From Patagioenas fasciata (taxonomy: Eukaryota > Chordata > Aves > Columbiformes > Columbidae), in the NCBI RefSeq assembly GCF_037038585.1, contig NC_092525.1:22464867-22528866 (forward strand): a DNA stretch of 64,000 nucleotides, written 5' to 3'. The position numbers were made by a program, and so were the translations under genes. The notes beneath the pieces were generated by a model. The model did not search any database and was not told the origin of the DNA. It saw only the letters and a program-made list of their open reading frames with translations. How positions within the stretch are numbered: position 1 is the first letter of the stretch; every line of letters starts with the position of its first letter. Positions 40,515 through 55,984 of this stretch are shown here, piece after piece.

Positions 40515-43500
40515 GCTAGTCACCAGTTGGTCAGCTGAATGTTTTGAATTTGCTAAAAAAGGTTGGTAACCCATTTCAGATTGTCAGAACCCCTTCAAAA
40601 CAATTTTGACCGCAATACAGGATTAATCACAATGTTAGCCAACAGAATAGGGCACAGTAAATAATAGCACATCAGCAGGAAGTTGCTTCCTTGAGAGGGG
40701 GAAATTAAAAAAAACAAGTTATTTGACATCTGTCCTTTATCTTGGTTTTATGAAATCAAGGAGATGCTCTGAGTATAAAGTCTGCAGATATTTTTGCTTT
40801 AACAGGATTACTTAACCATGGTAGTAAGAACTGTTAAAGCTTGTTTTTATTGTGCAAATAGATAATACATGTAATACCTCCCACAGCAATTCTTCAAGGG
40901 CCTGCTTACAAGAGTAAGGCTAATTAAGGACAAGTGTTTAATCACCTGTCTTATCTCAGCTTATCTAAGAGTTAACATACAAGGGTAAAAACTGAACCAA
41001 GGCACATCTCAGACAAATTTCAACACAGATGAACATCTGAGCAGAAAACAAAAATAATTTCTCATCATGTTTATTCAATACAAGTGAAATCTTGTTCACT
41101 TGTTCTTTCCTGACAAATACTGGCCATCCTGAACCATAACAAACCTGAGGGCACAAGCAGTTTGAAAGTATCAGCGAACTGTGACATCAGGCAGCCCAAG
41201 TTCAACAGCACTGTTTCTCCAACAATACAGCAGCTGTAGAGAAAGGAAGATGACAAAACTAGCAGTCACAAAGGAACGTGTACTTGGTATACGCTCCCGA
41301 TAGTACTGTGAGCCACTGGAGATATGGGGGGGATAAGACATCCAAGTCTTTTATTACAGCTTACTGCAAACTCATGGAGTGCTTGTGCAGATTAAAATCA
41401 TAAAAAGCATATGCATTTTTCACGTAAAAGTTTCCATCAGCTAAGATGCGAGTGATGTACCTCTGCTTGCTCCCAAAGAACAAGCAATCCTGTTCAAAGA
41501 AGTCACCAAGTTCTCGGTGATCCGGACTGCACTATAAAAAATCCTCTGTAATTTAACAAAATCACCAGAACACACACCCTGCTAGAAACAAGAGCTAGAT
41601 TACCCCTTCCAATTTGACTATAACCTTTAAAAGAGCAGATGGAATATTTTTTATGGAAAACTCATTTCAAGGTTCTCAGGAGAAATGAGCTGGAAAATCA
41701 CTGTGTAATGGAATAAACTATTACAATTTCAGGGCTGAAAGTGGCCAACATGATTTCTCAGTGCACGCTGCCAATGAAAGCAACTCTGCAAATCAAAGGG
41801 CAGGAGAAGAGACAGAGGTAACAATATCTCTGTGTTCAAAAGTTAATAATTCACAACAACACAAATCAGGAGGCTGAAAGAAAGGTGATATAGCAAAGAC
41901 TAGAAAATGTAACACATTCCCTGTTCTTCAGAAAACTGACATCACTTTTGTGTCAAAACAGAAATTTCAGCAAAATACTGAAATATCCAGCAGCAGATTA
42001 TGAGGAAACCTGGTGTCTTTCAGTCAAGCTGAGGGAGCAGGCTATAGAAAACTTAAGACAGAGGAAAAAATCCTTATTCAAAGTAAAAATTATTTTAGGG
42101 CTTATTTGCTTTCTTTCAGAAACATACAAAAATGCAAGCCATCACTAATTAAAACTGCCAATCACACAGAGCAGACCAGAGTCTTCAGCAACAGAGCAAA
42201 TGTTTCAAAATGAAAAAAGAAACTTTAGTTGCACCATTGCTCCCTGGAGACTGTAAAAACGCTGTTTGTAAGTTACAGCTATTTTCAATTTAACACCATG
42301 TATCAGAAACCATTTGAAACGAGGTCTTGTTATAAAAATGGAAATTCTGTATTCAAGTTCACCTCATAATGGTCACCTCTGTCAAACCCGCCCAGAAGGG
42401 CTGCACACAAGCACTTTCCTTTTGAAGGGAGGTGACCATATATTTCACAGAAATGTAAAGCCAGCTGGCAGGTGGTAAGACAAAGACAACCGAGACAGGT
42501 TCCAAAGCTACAGCTTTCACTTGCTCACATAGAACAAACTGTAAGACCTGCAGGTTCAAACGCTGCCACCACAGCTCAGGATGCAGCTTCACCAGCCAGC
42601 AAAGCCAAAAGCAGCAAGCTGTCAGGAAGGGTCAAGCTTGTAGCATGTGCCAGTACTACCATGCAAAACTGTGTGGTCAGGCTTAACAGTAGGGTGAGCT
42701 GAAAACCAGCTGAAAACTAATTTTACAACCAAAAAAAAAAAATACAACCAGATAAGCAAACTGATCCAGATGACTTCAGACATCAGCGATTCCTGGTGCT
42801 TAGGAAAGCAAAGGAAGGAGAAGACTTACCCCCTTGGCAGCAGGGAAGGCTTGCTGAGATTGGGGAAGGCCTTTCAGGGAACTTCACTCATGGTTCACAA
42901 ATGTCTGTACCCTGCTGATAATCTATTGAGATTTTAAACCTTCACTTATCTACATGTGGCAATAATTTGCATTGCTTGTAAATTTCCAGCTTCACACATG
43001 GTCTGAAAATCAGATCTGATGTTCTCAAAATGTAGTTCATGATGCATTTCCCAATGTCTGCAGAAAGCTGGTCACACAGCCCTGGCTCCATCTTGTCAGC
43101 TAAGTTTCATTACAAAAAAATCTAAAAATACATTACATACTTTCTAATATTACTTTTTAACATAAGCGGTTACTATAGTTGCTGCAAGTATGTTGCACGA
43201 AAGGGTAAAAGGTTGCATAACTGCTTCTATTCAGCTGGGATATGTGCATCAAAAGACCTTGGGATGTAATTGTTTCAATGTTTGCCTTAGAAAATATTTC
43301 ATAAAAAATTTCAAAAACAACTTCAGGAACTCAAATGAGTAGATAATCTCCTCCTACTCCAAGAAGGCAACAAATTTAGCAGTTAGGAAATCCATCTGCA
43401 ATGCAAAGTTCAAGGAAATGCCGCCTAAAATTTGAGAAACTGACAAATTCCAGGTTGCCAAGAAAAAACTGCATCTGAGCAAACTGCGGGTCTGCTGTTT

Positions 43501-46500
43501 AGCGAGAGGGTGTTTAATAGTACTGACAGCCCACCAAATACCATGTGTTTATCATGTGGAATTGCTTTTTATACCCTTTGCACAGATATAGCTCCTTCCT
43601 CTCAAGAAGCATCCAGGGTTTGTGTTCATTAATTTACATACCACTTATATACAGGAGGTAGAGGAGTACTCTGGAAATAAAAGCAAACCAGGGCACTGGC
43701 AGATGTATAAGGCTGTGTTTTCTTGCCAAATACACAGTACCAGAGCCTGAAGTGAAAGCCCAGTTCCCAATAACCCTGCTCTAGATATCAACCCGAGCTT
43801 CCAACCAAACGCACCAGCAAGACCGATTTTAGGATTAGTTTCTTCACTTGCTCGGTTTGGCTACCTGAATCCTTGACGGACACTGTGGCCCCCGTGTTTC
43901 TGAATAAATCCACGAAGTTCTTCAGTGTCTGCAAACTGGCCTTTGAAAGGGGTAAGGAATTAAAATAATTTTTAAAAATTACTTGATGGGAAAGCAAACA
44001 GTTGAATGTGAATAAGCATTACCTGTACTCCTGCTGTCACTTCGGTAAAGTTGCTTATGGCCAGTGCTGTGCTTCTGTTCTGCATCACTTCATTTGCTCA
44101 AGTATAAAACTTGGGTCATTTAGTGTAATCCAGATCTCCACAACAATCTTGTCTCTTTGTTTTGTTGAACAAACCAATATTGTCTTCAGATAATAAAGGG
44201 AGACTAATCCTAAGTGTCAGTGGAAGAATTCACTCACCTTTCCCTACAGGGTGGTTTGCTCAGCCCCTCTGCATGTCCCTACTGTCTGGAGGAGCGCAGT
44301 CTGATTCCAGGGGAACTCAGATGAATCCTTCCTGGGACATTCCTCAGTAGAGGTGTGAATTCATCTCTTACGCATAGCACAGATTTACTGTGCTGTTGTA
44401 ACTTCCTCAGTTCCTTCCTGTTAACAGCAATACACCACTCCATAATTAACACAATCAATACACTGTCCAGTAATTAACATCAGCCCCAAGACCTCCAGTG
44501 CTCATATAGTCCACACCAAATCCAAAACATTATTTGTGAAGATCCTGGCACAAGGGAGGTCAGTCATAGCAACTCCTCGTTCCCATGGAAGTTGGCAAAC
44601 ACTAGTGAATTATCAACATATTTCAGTGAAACTTCAGTGTAGTCCTAAATTCATCCTTATTTTTGTGCACTCTCCAAATATTCCTACATAACAAAGTTCA
44701 AAAGAAAAAAAATCCCCCAAACACTATTTTTTCAAGGTCTGTATTGTATGTTAAGGGCTATTTTTATATCAACTTCTTCCATCCTACCGACACTCTTGGC
44801 TTCAAACTAACTTTGTAACTGAGTGCAGCATGAGAAATCCCTCACCAGCACTCAGTACCAAGTCTCCAGCATCACTGAGTCTATCACAATCCCTGCCATC
44901 CATCATACATGAGGGTTTTTTTTTTTTTCATAAAGCACATGCAACACAACCGCAGGTTTTCAGACTTGCTCTCCTGCCTGAGATAAGCCAACTACTCCCA
45001 GGTTTCTCATCCATAAACTAGGTAACTACAGGAGTTTACCAGCAGTCAGGGCAGGAAGACTAGCATTTGTGGTCTCCCACTTTTGTCAAGGTCTCAATTC
45101 TTTCAGTCTGTACTAATTCATCTTTGATTTGCATACAATCCTTGAAATGTTTCAACCTATGTGCTGCTCTATCTTCCTATTCTCAAATCACAGCCAAGAT
45201 CTTTGTCAATCTTTACCAATGTCTTTAATATGTCAACAGTCTTTAAGTAGCAAGTAAGTTCACCTCTTCACCTTCTCATGGGGCATTTTTATTGTAGCAA
45301 CACTCCCCAAAACTACTCCTAGTAACTTTGTATTTCCATCACCATGTACAAACACTGAATAAATATGAAGAACAATAGCTTTACCCACAACAGCCTTGAT
45401 GGGTTACTTTTAATTAAAATCAGTTTAATGATTGATAAGCTCTAGTATATCCAGCAGCAAATCATAAGTGGTTGACTGTTTTCAGATACAGTGAAAAAAC
45501 TGAAGTAATATAACTACATAAGCTAGCATATTCAGTTAGTTTACTGTTTGTCAATGTAGGAAAAAGTAAGGGTTTAAACATGTAAATTGTCATGACCAAG
45601 AGCAAAAATTAAATGAGTATTTGTAGGAATCAGGAAGTTCAACTATGCAAACTTAACAGAACCATTGCTTCCAATGCTTACTCTTAATCTCTCATAAAAT
45701 TACTTTTGACACACTTCCTACATCAGAAACCAACGACCAAGAGTTTTCAGTATGCAATTAGTATTTAGGGGAGGGGGTGTCCCATACATAAGCTCAGTAC
45801 AGTTGTTACTTTGCCATGTTTTTCACTCGTGCCCCTTACACAAATGGAAGAACACTGCAAATACCTGTTTCCTGGTATCATTCATTTGCTCTTTGAGTTT
45901 GCAGAGGCAGCAAAGATAATCCAGTGTGTCTGCACACACATTAATGAAGACATCTCTTATTAACAGAAAAAAAAAAAAAAAAAGGCATCTGCAGCTGATT
46001 TAAGATTAGCCAGAGAAAAAAACGGTTTCATTCAACATTTCATGGAAAATACAAGAGTGAGTATATTGGAGTGTGAAATCCTAAAGTTTTAAGCAGATCC
46101 TCCCTAGCCCTGCACATATCTGCCTCGGTCACTGTCAGCAGGGATGTGGTGCTGTGTGAAACAGCTGCTGCATCCACCTGCCAAGTGCTGGAGGGAGGAG
46201 GAGACAACACACAAGAGGGAGCATTTCCTCTTTTGAACTGTTATTTTATTTTGTAGTAAGATCCACGTAGTATATAAAATATAACAGAAGAAAACTGAAC
46301 AAAGGCTATAAAATAAATCGAGTTCAGATGACGAACCACTACAGCTCTGCTTTTGTGGTTTTATGCTGATGTCACCAGAAATCATGTACTGCTTGTCTTT
46401 TACAGTTCTCTAGCGCATGAACCTACATAAGAAGCTGATATGTTCCAATTAAGCCATAGTTATGTGATAGATGTAGAGGAAAAAAAATGGCTTTCCTAAG

Positions 46501-47500
46501 CCACAGCTGCCCTTGACACAGGTTACAATGATGTCTAACTATACCGTAACGCACATTACATCAAGAACCTTGAAAGAGCCTCTGAGAAAATGGGTTCACA
46601 TTAAGTGTTTTAAAGAAAAGTCATAAATACTGCACTGTACCAACAGTACCTCCCAATGTCCTCCTTATGCCTGAGGAGCACTCATGGTTTAAGAAGTTAC
46701 TACATAGATGACACCAAACCTAGAGGTAGGTTATAGGCAAAGGTAAGTTACAGGCAAAAAAAAAAAAAAAAAAATCCCTTTAGAGCCAGTCACTGCACAA
46801 ACTGCCCAGCAGCAGGCAAGGCAAAATGTCAACAACTTGTTCCTCCCACCTTAAACATTGCTCACACGGTGCATTTAATTTCTAGTGTCATAAGAATGAC
46901 AGTGGATCCTCAGCTGCTAGTAAATGCAGTCGTGTCAAGAAAATAGCTTGAAGTTATTCAAGCAAAAAAAAAAACCTGTTGCTGTGCAAAACTGGTGCAC
47001 TAGACTGTTACCAACTAGACCTCCAAATTTAGGACATGACCTGATGGCAGAGAATGAAAGTGTTTGTTTTCCTTTTGACAGGGGAAATACTCTACATAAT
47101 CAACAGGAGAACATACTGCTAAGCCTACGTGAAAGGAGTCAAACCAGCCTGTCTCAAAAGGTTCGAGAGACAAGAAAAAAAGCTGAGAAAGTTTGTGGGT
47201 TTTTTTTCTTAAAAAAAAAGCGCATCCCCTTTCCAAGACAAGTTTTCCTTTTTAAAAAGTTACTGTACCAACCAAGCCACTAAAACAGCTTGTCTTTGGT
47301 ATCAGCTCAGATCAACATAACATTGGTAACATGTACATTTCAACAGGGATGAGAAACACATCTGCAAGTACAACAGTCAACAGCAAATTAAACCTAAGTT
47401 TTAATGGTAGGATGCCTTCAGGTCACAAAATGCTGACAAAATTTTAATCTTAATTACCTTTTATGCACTATTTGGTGATAATTGAAAATAACAATGCTGA
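40515..47500. other. Intergenic sequence, no gene seen
   Basis: About 7 kb between the solo LTR and the 3' end of BTF3L4. Mostly AT-rich unique sequence with A/T runs at 44922-44930, 45967-45983 and 46757-46773. Open frames are below 100 codons and unremarkable. The part nearest BTF3L4 could be a long 3' UTR of that gene if a distal polyadenylation site is used; that cannot be decided from sequence. Confidence 0.6.
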
Positions 47501-47508
47501 AGATTAAT

Positions 47509-47514
47509 TTTATT
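47509..47514 (-). terminator. BTF3L4: Candidate polyadenylation signal AATAAA for BTF3L4
   Basis: First canonical AATAAA on the minus strand after the BTF3L4 stop codon, about 330 nt downstream. Further AATAAA copies lie beyond it (for example at 46245-46250), and the mammalian gene has a long 3' UTR, so this may be only one of several sites or unused. Confidence 0.35.
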
Positions 47515-47576
47515 TCTACTTCCAAAGGAAAATGGGAAAAGGTTAAATAAGTGTTCTCCAATTTGTTCTCCACTAT

Positions 47577-47620
47577 ATGTACACCCACACACATACACAC
47601 ACGCACATGCACACACCCCT
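47577..47620. repeat. (CA)n microsatellite, imperfect
   Basis: ACACCCACACACATACACAC-type dinucleotide repeat with interruptions, just beyond the BTF3L4 stop codon and probably in its 3' UTR. Confidence 0.85.
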
Positions 47621-47847
47621 CAAACTGCACTGACATTTCTTTTTGACCAAAAGAGTAGATCCTGGGAGTAAGTGCAAAATGCAAAATCAACTGACAGAAA
47701 ATGCTGAACAAACAGCATCATAAAAATACAAAATATTTATATTACTGAACTATTAACAGATGATGTTCTCTGTTTCTTTAAAACTTTGGAACAACATAGC
47801 TGATTTCTTAAATCTAGTCCATGCCAGCTTCCAGAACTATTAATGAT

Positions 47848-47894
47848 TTAGTTAGCTTCATTCTTTGATGCTTCATCAAAATTTTCTACGAGAT
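47848..47894 (-). CDS. BTF3L4: BTF3L4 coding exon 5 (C-terminus and stop)
   Basis: Final coding exon: after a CTCTTTCAG acceptor it completes a split Asp codon and encodes LVENFDEASKNEAN followed by TAA (47850-47848). This acidic tail ends the protein at residue 158, the same length as mammalian BTF3L4. The NAC beta-like acidic C-terminus lies outside the structured NAC domain. Confidence 0.97.
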
Positions 47895-48837
47895 CTGAAA
47901 GAGATGGAGATATTTAATACAGTAATGCCCAGCAAGATTACCCTCATAAGTTTAACAAAAATACATATATTACAGGAAAGGTCATGTAGTTCTTATCTAT
48001 ACTTATGTACACCATTTTTATAGGCAAATTTCAAAGGGCTTTAGTAAGTGGGGTTTGTTTGAAAATACACAAAAAACTAGAAATGCAGGTCCCTTCCAAT
48101 CCCTAACATTCTGTGAACGCTCCGGAGAGTGGAAGTTTTAATATGAAGTGATTAGGATGTGATTTTCGGAGGTGCTATACTAGCTGCTGTTGAGTCTTGA
48201 GCCACCAGTATTCTTTAAAGAATAGCTGAAGTCAGGCACCCACAGTTATACTCCAGATAACAAAATTTAGGAGAGAACTGAATTTTTATGCAAGGTGACA
48301 AAGAAATAAAACAGTGCCAGAGCATGAGGAACTCAACCTCTGGGTGCACCGGTTTGTTGTTTTAATTAATACGCCATACTCATGGATATAGAAGAAGGTG
48401 GTGACTGACAGAGTTATTGGTTGACAAGTTAAGAACTTACAATATTTATGCATTGAGAAACTTTCAGACACTGACATCAGCTTTGTTTCTTCTTCTAAAT
48501 TAATAAAAACCCCCACCCTAGACTCTGATTTAAAGATAACCTCCTGACTGTCAACCCTGTCATTTTGCAGCCCTAAAACCCTATTTGGACATTTAAAACA
48601 CCTATTAAACCTCCCTGGACGTATTTAAACCTATTTTTGCTTAAGAATTAAGCAATTTGCACAAGGTAAACCTTTTTTCAACAGCTGGAATTCAAAGCCA
48701 TCAATGTTTTAATGCTGCCCAGTATATGCAGCCACGCTTAGCAAGTCAGAAGTATAAGCACATCAAGGTCTAGATAATTAAATGCATGAATTGTAATATT
48801 TGTACATTAAATGGACATTAAGCATGTATGTGCATAC
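47895..48837 (-). other. BTF3L4: BTF3L4 intron 5
   Basis: Phase-1 intron of 943 nt, donor GTATGC, acceptor CTTTCAG. Contains a short CR1 3'-tail remnant around 48086-48116. Confidence 0.9.
48086..48116 (+). mobile_element. CR1 3'-tail remnant
   Basis: GCAGGTCCCTTCCAATCCCT followed by ACATTCTGTGA matches the last ~30 nt of CR1 3' ends. Only the tail is recognisable, antisense to BTF3L4. Confidence 0.6.
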
Positions 48838-48897
48838 CTGGGACATCATCATCTTCTTCATCAATATCTTCAGATTTTGGTGCTTTACTATCCAACA
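48838..48897 (-). CDS. BTF3L4: BTF3L4 coding exon 4
   Basis: 60-nt exon, acceptor TTTTTATAG and donor CAG followed by GTATGC. It completes a split Val codon and encodes LDSKAPKSEDIDEEDDDVP before a split Asp codon. This is the acidic linker that follows the NAC domain in BTF3-type proteins. The Ser after APK replaces the Pro of the human protein; otherwise the stretch is the same. Confidence 0.97.
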
Positions 48898-50297
48898 CTA
48901 TAAAAAGAAATTTGGTGCTGAGTTCTCATTACACAGAAGTAGGGAAAAACCACAAGACAAAATAAAACACATAGCATACAGGTGAACAAAATAAAGCATT
49001 TCCCCAATGCCCAATAGTGACAGGCACACAAATGACTGGGCAACAAAAGTCATCAGCATGGCCAGAAGGTCTACTTGTGAACATTCTTATACCACAGTAT
49101 TAGCACAGCCATTTTCAAACGCTTAAGGGTATTAAGGCAGAGCTTGAAAAGATCAAATGATACAGGGGAAAAAACCACTTCAGCGTGACTAAATCTTTTA
49201 ACTGAAGTCATGTGTTTCAATGCAAGAATAATGCAGTACCAAACAGGGACCAACAGATCATATGATTCAATTACCAAGGAGCCACAACTGTTGGAAAAAA
49301 TTATTTCCATAAAGGGTCCTGCATCAAACTTAAGTCTGTTCTAAGTCATGGAACATGCTACATGTAATCTAGTGAAATACAAGAACCTAAAAAAAAAAAT
49401 CATAGCACACATCTATTGATACCATGGTTGTATCACAGAAATATGTTTAAGACAATCCATCTTTCCAAATTTTAAAAGGTATTTTACATATTAGTGAAGA
49501 AGGAAAAATAAACCCTTTACTTTCAATTGAACTCTAAACATGAAATACAGATGAAATTAAAATTATGAGAAGGAATAGTTATTTATGAAAACACTAGAAC
49601 ATGTACGTAGTGTATTTTCCAGTTCCAAATACAGACTGTTGCAACATGTCCAATTACAAATTCTTTTAATGGCCATAAAACTCTAAACTGGAACTGTCCC
49701 CAGACTCAAATTTCTTAACCGTAAAATTACAGTAACAGTTACACTATGTATACATGCACACACATACCTCATGCTCCTAGAAAATAAAGAATCATACCAA
49801 ACCCTTTTTTAAAAAAATTTTGAATCAAATATTTGATTTTGAATTAATATTTAAGTGCCTTGGCTTAATTCCAAGTGGAACTAGAGTAGAAGATAAATAA
49901 CACATTTCTTCCTTTGTATCTACACTAGAAATACATTTAGTATGAACAAAAAAACCAGAATTGATTCCCTGACAAAAAGAACCTGTTGAGTTTACCAAAT
50001 AAAAAGATGAACTTGCTTTCCTAAGTATTTAGTCAGACACAATTGGATACCTGGAATCACAGCATGCCTGACTTACTAAATTTTTTTTTTTTTTTTAAAT
50101 CAAGGCCTGCCTATGTAGAATTTTGAATCAACAAAAACAACAAAGAAGTCATCACCCCTGTATTTCCACAACAGTGGCAAATAAATAAAAGCACATATGC
50201 CTTTTAAGTCACACATGTTCCTGTTAAGTTTGTGTTACGAGTTTTAATACTTCATGTGTTCTTTAAATCAGTGGTGAAAGATTCCCAAAAGACCTAC
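48898..50297 (-). other. BTF3L4: BTF3L4 intron 4
   Basis: Phase-1 intron of 1.4 kb with donor GTAGGT and acceptor TTTTTATAG. AT-rich, with a T run at about 50082-50097; no other feature seen. Confidence 0.9.
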
Positions 50298-50499
50298 CTT
50301 GTCTTGGGAATTGTTCAGCTAACTTCCTGAGACTTGTTAAGCTGTCAGCACCAAGCTGGCTTAAGATGCCTGGAAGCATTTCTGTGATCGGTTTAGCCTC
50401 TGCATGACCAGTAATTGCAAAAGTGTTTGCAGAGAGGGAAGCTTGAACCTTGGGGTTGTTGAAGTGAATAACTGTCCCATCATCTTTTATCATGTTCAC
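50298..50499 (-). CDS. BTF3L4: BTF3L4 coding exon 3 (core of the NAC domain)
   Basis: 202-nt exon encoding residues 57-123, from [20 protein letters not shown] to KLAEQFPRQ plus one base. Acceptor ATTTAAACAG, donor CAAG followed by GTAGGT. This is the main part of the NAC beta-type domain, the six-stranded beta-barrel half that dimerises with NAC alpha, and it is nearly identical to the mammalian protein. BTF3L4 is a paralogue of BTF3 (NAC beta); it is thought to act on nascent chains at the ribosome, but its own role is little studied. DSKAPKSED and the C-terminus in the next exons distinguish it from BTF3. Confidence 0.98.
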
Positions 50500-53912
<3,413 letters not shown>

Positions 53913-53976
53913 CTTTCCTCCTATTCGGACCTGCGCTTGAAGTTTGGCCAGTTTTTCTTGGTTCATAGTGCTGTGT
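53913..53976 (-). CDS. BTF3L4: BTF3L4 coding exon 1 with start codon
   Basis: Exon with acceptor TTGCTTTAG at its upper edge (53976), ten nt of 5' UTR and then ATG at 53966-53964. Encodes residues 1-18, MNQEKLAKLQAQVRIGGK, the conserved N-terminus of BTF3L4 including the amphipathic helix before the ribosome-binding motif. The start agrees with the family and no earlier in-frame ATG exists in the exon. Together the five coding exons give 158 residues with consistent splice phases, so the gene is complete here. Confidence 0.97.
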
Positions 53977-55155
53977 CTAAAGCAAGAGATAGAAATACAC
54001 GTTAACTTTTAAAAAATTAAGAAAAAGTTTTCTACAGTCCATTTTAAAAGTACCCTTAAAATCAATGTGAGTTTTTAAACTTACAGAAGTTTCACCAAAA
54101 CAGTGCATCAGACAAATAAACAAAACCAAAGTGGATTTGAGCCACAACACCTAAATAATACAAAGCGGTAGAGCAGCAGTCTGTTTAGCTTAAGTATCTG
54201 TACCACGACGAGGCAAATCAACAAGACATTCGATTTTGCATCAGTCTGAAGTACTAACTGTGAACTTCCCAGTGTAAGTTTACTGTTGGAACCATTTGAC
54301 TGAACTACTGACTCAGAAGGGATCCAAATCAGCACGTACAGCACGAATGCACCTTCAGCACAGCCCAGAGACTCATCACTACATTACTTTGAATGCTCTT
54401 TCCAAATAATGAATCTCATACTTTTAACTACTAAGCCAGGTCCGAACCCACCGAACTTCATGTTTTGATAGATCTATATGAATCTCTTACCACTTTATCT
54501 ACTGTGAAGACTAGGAAGTCAGTCAAGTGGTTTCTCCAACAGGTCAGGTGGGACCTTCAAAGGCTGGAAGAGCTGAAAATCTATAAGAGGTGATAAAAAC
54601 ACCTCAAGCCTTCCAGCACAAGGCCGGCATTTCCCAGTTCTGCCCCAAGACGACATCAGCGATGCCATGAATTCAAGAGAAATCCCCTCTGGGTTTGCAT
54701 TGTGCCGGGGAAACCACAGGGAGGGGAACACGGGGCGAGCACGGCCGAGACGGTCAGCACTCGGCCCAAGGCTCCGCCGGGAGAAGGGACCGAGGCCGGC
54801 AGAGCGCTCGCTGCCCATCCCGAAGCACGGGGAGCGGGAGGGGATGGAAGCCCCATTCCTCGGGAGCCAGGACAACCCCGCTCCGACGGGACACCGCGGC
54901 CGCAGAAGAGAGCCGTGGGCCGCCCCAGCCAGCGCTGCCCCCCACCACACCACGTCCTGCCGCACGGCCCCGCTCCCCCGCCCTCTCCTCAGGGAACGGC
55001 CGGGGCCCGCGGCCCCGCCACGGCCCAGCGCGGCAAACGGCGACAGGACGGCGCCGAGCTGCCGCAACGCCCTGCTCGCGCCGGGAGGCGGCACCTGTAG
55101 GGGTGAGCGTGCCGGCAGGGCGGTACTGGCCGAGCGGTACCGGAGAGCTGCTCAC
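53977..55155 (-). other. BTF3L4: BTF3L4 intron 1 (5' UTR)
   Basis: 1.18-kb intron between the non-coding first exon and the exon with the start codon. Donor CAG followed by GTGAGC, acceptor TTGCTTTAG. Its first half, 54.69-55.15 kb, is still CpG-rich and produces long open frames on both strands that are G+C artefacts. Confidence 0.8.
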
Positions 55156-55205
55156 CTGAGTCCAGCGGAGCCCCCGCAGCCCAACACGCGGTGAGAACAA
55201 GATGG
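55156..55205 (-). other. BTF3L4: BTF3L4 non-coding first exon (5' end approximate)
   Basis: A strong donor (GACTCAG followed by GTGAGC) at 55156/55155 ends the likely first exon. The upstream limit is a guess from the position of the promoter motifs that begin just above 55200. Confidence 0.65.
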
Positions 55206-55373
55206 CGGCCGAGGAAGGAAAGAGAGGCGCACAGAGAAAGGAAGCTTCGCGCCACGTGACGGCACCAACCCGCCCGCGGATTGGCAGTGCCGCGGAGTCA
55301 CATTTGCATAGCGGCAGGGGGCGGGCCGCAGGGAGGAGCGGCGCAGCGCGCGGTGCCTCCTGGGAGTTGTAGT
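55199..55373 (-). promoter_or_regulatory. BTF3L4: Proximal promoter motif cluster of BTF3L4
   Basis: Known motif matches in 175 nt just upstream of the first exon: YY1-type AAGATGGCGGC (55199-55209, plus strand); a CACGTGAC E-box (55253-55260; GTCACGTG on the minus strand, USF/TFE type); an inverted CCAAT box (ATTGG at 55280-55284); the octamer ATGCAAAT on the minus strand (55309-55302); and ACTACAACTCCCAGG on the minus strand (55373-55359), the ZNF143-type element typical of housekeeping promoters. The motifs are seen; factor binding is inferred. Confidence 0.75.
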
Positions 55374-55874
55374 CTGGGGGACACGCAGGGATCGGCGGCC
55401 CCGTGACCCAAACCCGGGACGCGGCGGCTCCAAACGCGCCACCCCGCACTAGTCAGTGCACTCTACCCTTGGCGAACCCCCCCCTTCATACACGGGTGCT
55501 TGCGGTCGGTTTTGCCTCCCTAACCAGCTGGGCAACTCTCGAGAGTAGCAGGACAAAAGGGTTTTTTTGGAAGGAGAAAATAAATCCGGGAGCCACCGCT
55601 CGCCGCCTGCTCCCGCCCGGGTGACCCTGGAATTTTTTTCAGGGGGGAAAACTGGGTTCTGTGGGCCTAATATGACTGCGATCTCTTGCCCCAGAGGCCT
55701 CGGCTACCTGCGCGCAACCGAGCTCCTCTGACCGAGAGGGAGGTGCCTGAGCGCCCCCAGAGAGCCGGGGAGAACAAACTCCCCAGCAACCCCCCGTTCC
55801 CCACCTCCCTTCGCGCCCCGAGCCGAGAGGTGAGGGGCCGCACCGCCCACATCCGCCGCACATCACTTCCTGGG

Positions 55875-55909
<35 letters not shown>

Positions 55910-55984
55910 CACCTAGGCAGGTCCGGTCCGGTCTGTGAGGTTCAGGGAGCACCCCGGGGTGCCGCTGCTGCCCGCGCCCGCACC
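55374..55984 (+). promoter_or_regulatory. TXNDC12: TXNDC12 upstream region and 5' UTR
   Basis: CpG-rich stretch upstream of the TXNDC12 start codon. It includes an ETS-type ACTTCCTG at 55865-55872, followed by an uninterrupted run of 29 A (55879-55907), and a pyrimidine/G-rich leader to ACCATGA. The transcription start is not defined; it may lie just after the A run. I looked for an ER-stress element (CCAAT-N9-CCACG), relevant for an ER folding factor, and did not see one. Confidence 0.55.
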
